DNA of 64,000 bases, taken from positions 146,367,701 through 146,431,700 of the forward strand of contig CM053140.1 of assembly GCA_028571685.1 (NCBI GenBank). Reading direction: 5' to 3'. Source of the stretch: Heterohyrax brucei (taxonomy: Eukaryota; Chordata; Mammalia; Hyracoidea; Procaviidae). The position numbers and the translations under genes are program-made. Of the stretch, positions 57,131 through 64,000 are shown in pieces (the stretch's first letter is position 1; each line of letters begins with the position of its first letter). Below the pieces are notes generated by a model. The model was not told where the DNA came from, did no database searches, and saw nothing but the letters and a program-made list of their open reading frames with translations.

Positions 57131-59640
57131 ATGCCCTGAGGCAGGGCCAAAATGGCAGAGTAGTCAGATGCTCTCTGTGATCCTTCTAACAATAAAGACC
57201 TAAGACCTAAAAGAATATATGAACCAGTTATATATGACATTTTAGGAGCCTTGGACGTCAAAGGGAAAGTTGAGAAAGCAGACTGAGTGACGAGGAAGAA
57301 TGGGTCCAGAAGTACCTAACACTGGCCAGACCTGGCCTGCTGCGAATCAGCTGTATCCAGCATGGTGTGCAGAGCAGTGTTATTAGAAGGCATCCTTCTC
57401 AGTGGGAGAGACTTAGTAGTGGAGAGTACACTTGTGCCTCCAGAACCAGTGAAAACCAGCACTTGATCAGCAAGACCTAAGTGGCTTACATGTAACCTAC
57501 CATGTGTGTGGATCTAAGGCTTTCTGTCAGGACAAACCTCTCTCCCTTTTCCCAGTGCTTCTCCCTCACTTTTCAGCACTGTGCCCAGCTCTAGAATCTG
57601 ATGCCACTTACCTGAGCTGAAAGTAGGACTCCTTATGCATGCCCTGAGCCATTCTCCTAGACTTAGAGAAGGAACAATTTAACAAACAGTGTGAAGGAGA
57701 TTTAAAAAAAGAAAAAAAAAAAATCTGCTGAATTCCCTGAGCTGGAAATTCAGTGCATAAATAGTTACTTCACCCAGGATCTGACATAAGCTCACAGACA
57801 CTCAGGGGCAGATGTCAGTCTACTGCCTTTCATAGTGTATCAGCAAGATAACTGTGCCTATACCAATCACCACTGCCCATTTAGGACTGTCCAAGAGAGC
57901 CTGCACCACATACTTGGTGGCTGCCTACCTGGACACCTGAACTGAATCCATTCAAGAAAAGTAAGTGGACTCCTCGACTCACGTGACTAATAACAGCTCT
58001 AACCACATGGTGACAAGATGTTAGAGCTTCAAATGCACCAATAACCAAATTAGACACACAACCAGCCTGTTTAGACTTTTCAAAACAAAGGAAAACAGAA
58101 ACCAGAACACAGAAAGCAAACATAAAATAAATGAATACAACAACTACTGACGGTAGCTGACCTCATCAGTCCACATCAAATCACTCAAAGAGACAGACTA
58201 CTATGGCTTCAGAAAGCTCCCAAAACAGAGAATTAAGAAATTTTCCAGAGGAAGAAAACTTCCAGGAATTATTGGAGGTAGAAGACAAAAGAATATTTAG
58301 AACTCTTCTAGAGATCAGGAAGGCAATGACACAAAATGAAGCAGAGCATAATGACAAGTTGAACAGGTTACGAGAAAGCATACAGAGACAGGAAATAGAA
58401 ATTGAGAAGATTAACAACAGTAAAACGACATAGACAACTCAATAGAAAGTCAAGGGAGCAGAATTGAGGAAACGAAAGGTCAGACAAACGCAACTGAAAA
58501 TAAGGCATATGACACCAACATATTTGAGGAAAAATAAAAGAATGTTAAAAAAAATGAAATAACAGAAACTACAGAAAGAACTTTTGAAAATTTGTTGACA
58601 GAAAACTTCCCTGACATCATGAAAGATGAGAAGATATCTATCTAAGATGTTCATTGAACTCTGCACAAAGTAGTTCCCAAAAGAAAGACTCTAAGTTGTG
58701 TTATAATCATGCATGGCAAAATGAAAGATAAGGACACAATTTTAAAACTGGCTATGGATAAACAGAAAATAATCTACAAAAGAGAGTCAATAAGGCAAGG
58801 TCGTACTAATCAGTAGAAACCATGCAGGTAGTGAAGGAAGTAGGATGACATACACAAAGCCTTGAAGGAAAAAAATTGCCAGCCAAGAATTCTATATCCA
58901 GCAAAATTGTCTCTCAAATATGATGGCAAAATTAGGATGTTTCCAGATAAACAAAAAAGTTTTTTTTATTATGATTGAATGAAAATGTACATTCCCACGT
59001 AAAGTCTCATGCTCACCCATATGCAGCTCCCACTGCTCTCCTGCCCGATGACAGCACACCCCTCCTCTCTGCTCCATACATGTCCTATCCTCCCAACAGT
59101 CTCTTATCCCCTTCTCTCCACCCACTCCCCTTCCTCTAGCAAAAAGTCAGCAGGATGACATCCTATAGATGCCTAGAACCATAAAATTCCCACAAGATGC
59201 GGTCACTCTGCATTGCCAAGTCCAATCCATTGCTGTCCAAAAAGTTGACCTTCATTATGATTTATGGACTGGGGCAGCATCAGGGTTAGGGGCCATGCTC
59301 CCAGGGGAACCCCAAAGCCCCTGGACCATCAATTGTGGTCTTTTATTGGAGATCTCAGGGTGCATCCCTATTTTTCTTTTGTTTCCAGTGAGACTCAACT
59401 TTGTGAGCTCCATTGTGGCTATCACTGGTTGTAGCCGGGCACCATCTGTTTGTTCTGGTCATGAGTGGGTCTCTCTAGATAAACAGAAACTTAAGGAATT
59501 TTCACAATTCCATACAATGCAAAATAGAGCAACCAGATATCAACCTAGGTAGAGAAATCACAAAACTAAATCAAAGCTAAAACACTGAAAATAGGTAAAC
59601 AGAGATATCGTTATGTAAAAAATGACATTACAACAAAGTC
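57131..59640 (+). mobile_element. HAL1/L1-type LINE, second copy
   Basis: Same start ('ccaaaatggcagagtagtca') and coiled-coil-like coding (58203-58433, e.g. EAEHNDKLNRLRESIQ) as the copy at 46378. Broken by stops and by an L1 insertion at 58960-59476. Confidence 0.78.
58960..59476 (-). mobile_element. LINE-1 3' UTR, 5'-truncated, inside HAL1/L1
   Basis: Poly(T) start, then 3' UTR antisense. Target duplication AGATAAACA at 58945-58953 and 59477-59485. Homologous to 46792-49256 in opposite orientation. Confidence 0.85.
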
Positions 59641-59944
59641 GATGTGTCGATTTATCATCTTACTAACATTGTATAAGGGTTTCCGCTGATAGACATCCTT
59701 ACCAACACACTACTGTCTAAATGATGCCTCGCTGTAGTAATAATTTTTACACACCTAATTAATTACTAAATGCTCCAGAGTAATATACAAAGGTTATTAG
59801 ATTAAATGAAAAAAACAAATTCTGTTTGCCTTTTGTAAGGAGCACTCTTAAAACATATAGATAGATAAAGTGGAATGTACAGAAATGCAAAAATATCCAC
59901 TACTGGGTAAATGCTCAAGAGAAATGAGGACATATTACGATGGT

Positions 59945-60442
59945 TAAGATTGTATGTCAGCTTGTTTAGGCCATGCTTCTCAGTTGTCTGGCCATTATGA
60001 TGCAGCTTGGCAGTTTATTTAATGATGTCATTCTGTCCATGATGAGATCACATATAATATAATAATCTTTGTGAGCAATCAGTTGAAAAGGAATTTCCTT
60101 GGGGACATGGCCTGAATCCAATATATATGAACTTTCTGGGAAAGCTCACTGGCTTTTGCTCATTCTGGATCCTGCATCTGGCTCATTATGACCTGAGTTT
60201 TCTCCAGTCCTTGAAACTTGAGCCAGCAGCTTGCTATCTGACCTGATGATCTTGGGTTCTTTAGCCCCTGCAACCATTTGAGTCAGAAGAAGCCTCCAAC
60301 CTGGAAGATGCTAGACCCACTGACTTGGACTTTTTCAGCTTCTATAACTTTGTGAGCCATTTCCTTGACCTCTCTCTGTCTCTCTCTCTGTGTACACATA
60401 CACTTCACTGGTTATGCTTCTCTAGATAATCTAGTCTAAGAT
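59945..60442 (+). mobile_element. LTR-type element (solo)
   Basis: 'ttaagattgtatgtcagctt' to 'ctagtctaagataca', with 'ccttggggacatggcctgaa' and 'tgagccatttccttgacctc' inside. MaLR/MLT-like LTR common in elephant, by memory. Confidence 0.7.
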
Positions 60443-60637
60443 ACATATTTTTGTACAAAAACTTGTACATGAAAAGCATCATTATTTAGAATAGCCAGCA
60501 AATTTACTGATAAATGGATAAATAAATGGGGTAAATCCACATAAGGGAATATAACTGGCCATAAAAAGCATCGAATGCTGACATATGGGATGCAGTGGAT
60601 GAAGCTGAAAACATAGTAAATGAAATAAGCTAAAAAC

Positions 60638-60703
60638 ACCAAACCAAACCCGTTGCTATTCTGTCAGTTCCGACTCATAGCAACCTTAAAGAGTCGGATA
60701 TGA
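60638..60703 (-). mobile_element. AfroSINE tail fragment
   Basis: 'aaaccaaacccgttgctatt' with 'ctcatagcaaccttaaagag'. Confidence 0.75.
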
Positions 60704-61379
60704 AAGGCCACATATTGTATGATTTTATTCATATGAAATGTCCAGAATAGGGAAATCCGCAGAGACAAAGTAAGCTAGTGATTTCTAAGGGACTGAGGGT
60801 GGAGGGAAAGAAAAGTAACTGCTGAATTCCATACCTTTCAGTTTCATGTGGTAATGACTGCACATATCTATGAATATGCATTTAAAGTGGTGAATTATAT
60901 CTAAATTTTAAAAGTATCTTAAAGAATAAAAAAAACACACCATGTAAACACTGACCAAAGAAAAATGATAGTAATATGTTAATAGCTGACAAAAAATAGA
61001 CTTTAAGGTAAAGCAGCATTTAAGTATAAAGGATGATGTCGTATTAAAAGGCTTAATTCACAAGAAAGATAAAACGATCTTAATCTATACTGCTAGTAAT
61101 ATGGCTTCAAAATATATGAAGCAAAATTGACAGAACTAAATAGAGAAATTGAGAAACCTAGAACTGAAGTGGGAGATTTTAACCAATTTTTCAGTAATTA
61201 ACTCAACAAACAGTTTCAAACTTATGAAAAATGATGAAGATTTGAACCACATAATAAACAAACTTGTCTTAATAAGAATATATGTACACTACATTCCACA
61301 ACAGCAGAATGCATGTTGTCTTGAAATATATGTATAAAATTTTTCCCCTAAAAAAAAAAAAGTATCTCTGAAAACTTGA
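60704..61379. other. Intergenic or LRRC39 5' intron, L1-like remnants
   Basis: Text such as 'aaatagactttaaggtaaag' suggests old L1 ORF2 DNA. Too diverged for a firm call. Confidence 0.4.
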
Positions 61380-62390
61380 GGGAACTGTGCAATTAAGGTT
61401 CTCACAGCTTGCTAAACTTTCCTACCAGGTATATTACAACAGGAGCTGGGAAGAAAAAAAGAAAGCAATCACCGATCAGAGGAGACAGGCCTCATTTCTG
61501 GCTGCCACCTTTCAGTGAAGTAGTCTGTCTCCCAGCAGCCAAAAGAAGAGGGTCCCTGGAAAGAGAAGGTGAGAAACTGCAACCCCCTTAAGCTGAGACC
61601 AGTGTGCTTGGTATAAAAAGAGAGAATGCTGGAAGACAGACTGCCCTAAGTTCCTACCCAGAGGTAAGAAAGAACCTGGGGCTGCCCAGTGCCCCCTGAT
61701 GTCAATGGCAGAAGATGTGGATTGAGGAAGACCAAAGGCCAGTCTGAGATGGTTTCTAGGGGATACCAGAGCAACTCAGTTTGCCCTAACCCAGAAAAAG
61801 TACCAACAAAATGGACTGTGTTGATTGTGATCCTCCCTTCCTCTAGCCTCAGACCTGCTCTGAAAAAGGGAATTTATTAGTACATACTTCGTTCCACATG
61901 CCTGATGGTCCTATTCCCTTGCTGGGGAGAGATTTGTTTTGCAAACTGCAAACTCAAATTTATTTTAATAAAGGGACCATGCAGATGCAGGTGCTATCAG
62001 AAAATGGATGGGGCCTACAGGATAGCCCTTACCACTAAGTTGCCCACAAATTATAGTGTGGAAGGACACAGCACAGGATTGGTAGGGGCGGACAGCAAGC
62101 CTGCAGCAGTCTCATGTATGTGCCAAAAATGTTCACCTGGGGGCAGTCAAGCTCCTGCTGGGCATAGCTCCCCACCCCTGACTTTAGCAGTACCCCATTT
62201 GAGCAGAGGCCCAACAAGTACTGGGACAAATCATCACCAGGTACCCGACACATGGACTGCTCACATCCTGCCAGTCACAAATCAACACCCCATCCTGCCA
62301 CTGATGAAGAAAAATGGAGGACACCAATTCATTCAGTATCTACTTCTGAAAACACCGGCTTGTGAAAATCTTATGAATAGTACTTGAACA
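61380..62390 (+). other. Unassigned stretch with a 160-codon open frame (61905-62387)
   Basis: Immediately upstream of the RTE endonuclease piece. The frame is rich in Pro, Ser and Thr with a few Cys pairs and matches no family I know. It may be the 5' part of the RTE or another repeat. No splice or promoter signal stands out. Confidence 0.3.
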
Positions 62391-64000
62391 TTGTCTGATA
62401 CAGTGCTGAAATTTGAGCCTCTCAGGTTGGGACGCACTCAGAACACTACTGGGAAAGGGTTGCCTTCTCAAAGTAGAGTCAGCTTTGAAGATGTGAATGG
62501 AGTCAAGCTTTCAAGATCTTCGTTTGCAGATGTGGTGCTACTCAAAATAAGAAGAAACAGCTGGAAACATCTACTAATAATTGCAATGTGGATTGTATGA
62601 AGCATGAATCTAGGAAAACTAGAAGTTGTCAAAAATGAAATGGAATGCATCATGATTGATGTCCTAGGCATTAGTGAGTGTCAGTGGACTGGTACTGACC
62701 ATTCTGAATCACAGGATCCTATGCTCTACTATGCCAGGAATAACAACTGGAAGAGGAATGGTGTCACATTCATCCTCAAAAAGAACATTTCAAGATCCAT
62801 CCTGAAGTACCACAGTGTCTGTGATAGAATAATATCCATTCTTCTAAAAGACCAGTTAATATGATGATTATTCAAATTTACCCACCAAGCACTAAGAACA
62901 AATAGGAAGAAACTGAATATTTTTACCAACTTCTGCTGTCTGAAATTGCAAACATGCAGTCAAGACACACTGGTAATTACTAGAAATTGGAATGTGAAAG
63001 TTGGAAAATACGGCCGTGGTGATAGAAGTGACCCCAGAAACGTCATGATAGTTTTGCAACACCAATGCCTTCTTCACAGCAAATACTTTTTTCAACAGCA
63101 TAAAAGGCAACTGACTGTACATGTGAACCTCCCTAGATGGGAAACTCAGGTATCAGATCTGCTACATTTATGGAAAGAGATGATGAGTCAGAACAACAGC
63201 AGGGGACAACTACAGAAGAAGTCATTAATTATTTCATATGCAAGTTCAAGATGATGCTGAAGGAAACTAAAACAAATCCACAAAAGACAAAATATGATCT
63301 TGAATATGCAAAGGACTGACAAGTCTGAGAATTTAATTGTTCTAAGTGCTACATACCTCGTTGCTGAATATCACTATTGTTACTTTTGAAGTGCTCCCCT
63401 TGGGAAGCTATGCGCTGATGCCAGCACCCAGTCCACTCTTCAAAATAAAGCAATTTTGGAACTCCTTCTGGAATGGCCTTGTACATTGCGGCACAGTGCC
63501 AAGTTCACAAACTTAATTGTATAGTTGTCTCTAAGGGGGGTTTTAGCCCGTAAGCACGTAACCGTACTGAAACATCCTCCCTACTCACCTGATCTGGCCC
63601 CCAGTAAATTTTTTCTTTATCTAAAGATAAAACAAATATTGAAAGGAAGACATTTTGATGACATTCAGGAGATCAAGTGTAATACAATGACAGTTCTGAT
63701 GGCCATTCCAGAAAAAGAGTTCCAAAATTACTTTGAAGGGTGCACTAGTCATTGACAATCAGTGCATAGCTTCCATGGGGAGTACTTCGAAGGTGACTAC
63801 GTGATATTCAGCAATGAGGTATAGAGCACTTCTTCTAGGATGAGTTTGCGAACTTAACTAGCTGTCCTTGTAATCTGATAAACTGGACTACCTGAAGAAG
63901 AGTGGGACATCGGTCAAAGACTCATACACAATCTGCAGTATGCAAATAACACTGCCTTGCTAGCTGAAAGCAAGGAGAACTTAAAAGCACTTATTGATGA
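62391..64000 (+). mobile_element. RTE-type LINE, endonuclease part and RT fragment (interrupted)
   Basis: 62560-63310 encodes a decayed apurinic-type endonuclease (e.g. KLEVVKNEMECIMIDVLGIS, later WNVKVG, LLHSKYFFQQHKRQL). After a mariner insertion, 63873-64000 encodes an RT piece where the usual YADD reads YANN. About 1 kb between the two parts is missing. Runs off the right edge. Confidence 0.82.
63309..63872 (+). mobile_element. Mariner-like element inside the RTE
   Basis: Inverted ends 'aaggactgacaagtctgaga' and (reverse complement) 'aaggacagctagttaagttc'. The frame 63525-63755 carries YSPDLAP, which holds the last catalytic Asp of mariner transposases. N-terminal two thirds deleted, so not autonomous. 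Confidence 0.82.

Noticed and set aside
62604-62864. RTE endonuclease frame as a possible functional gene
   Set aside because: Frame is short, followed by stops and a mariner insertion, and the RT motif is degraded. It is a dead LINE.

Overview
This window is mammalian nuclear DNA. It has GT-AG spliced genes with long introns, one CpG island, and more than half of its length in transposable elements. The short interspersed repeats are AfroSINEs, found only in Afrotheria: a tRNA-like head and a tail of the type 'gtcgctatgagtcggatccgactcgacggcag'. Together with the RTE-type LINEs, LINE-1 3' UTRs and MaLR-like LTRs, the repeat set resembles elephant (Loxodonta/Elephas). That species call is from memory of repeat families and was not checked against a database.

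Three protein-coding genes are recognisable, in the order and orientation I recall for human 1p21. SASS6 (minus strand) enters from the left edge. Only its first four coding exons, residues 1-103, are in the window (2344-10867). TRMT13 (plus strand) is complete: 11 coding exons, 11214-33129, 481 codons, every splice phase consistent. LRRC39 (minus strand) has eight coding exons, 33386-55271, 322 codons. SASS6 and TRMT13 diverge from a shared CpG-island promoter (about 10680-11460). TRMT13 and LRRC39 converge: the last LRRC39 coding exon starts only 257 bp past the TRMT13 stop, so their 3' UTRs should overlap in antisense. From 55322 to 64000 there is only upstream LRRC39 or intergenic DNA full of repeats; no further gene (for example DBT, expected next) is seen.

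By region: 1-10.8 kb is SASS6 introns with a nested RTE/LTR/AfroSINE stack at 604-2174. 10.4-12.7 kb is the promoter, bracketed by two direct copies of a roughly 220-bp segment. 11.2-33.1 kb is TRMT13, with RTE, mariner, MER5A, L1, L2, MIR and many AfroSINEs in its introns. 33.1-55.3 kb is LRRC39, with a solo LTR just beyond one splice donor, a long antisense L1 (43.3-46.4 kb) and a three-layer nest at 46.4-51.9 kb. The innermost layer of that nest is a complete, very young MaLR-like element (47277-49232) with about 99% identical LTRs. 55.3-64 kb holds a second HAL1/L1 copy, an LTR, and an RTE carrying a mariner insertion at the right edge.

The three genes do not form a pathway. SASS6 builds the centriole cartwheel, TRMT13 2'-O-methylates position 4 of some tRNAs, and LRRC39 is a sarcomeric M-band leucine-rich-repeat protein. 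I found no undescribed molecular system. The most useful leads are the duplication around the promoter, the young MaLR element, the altered LRRC39 C-terminus with its antisense overlap, and an unidentified minus-strand open frame with a poly(A)-like tail in the last LRRC39 intron.
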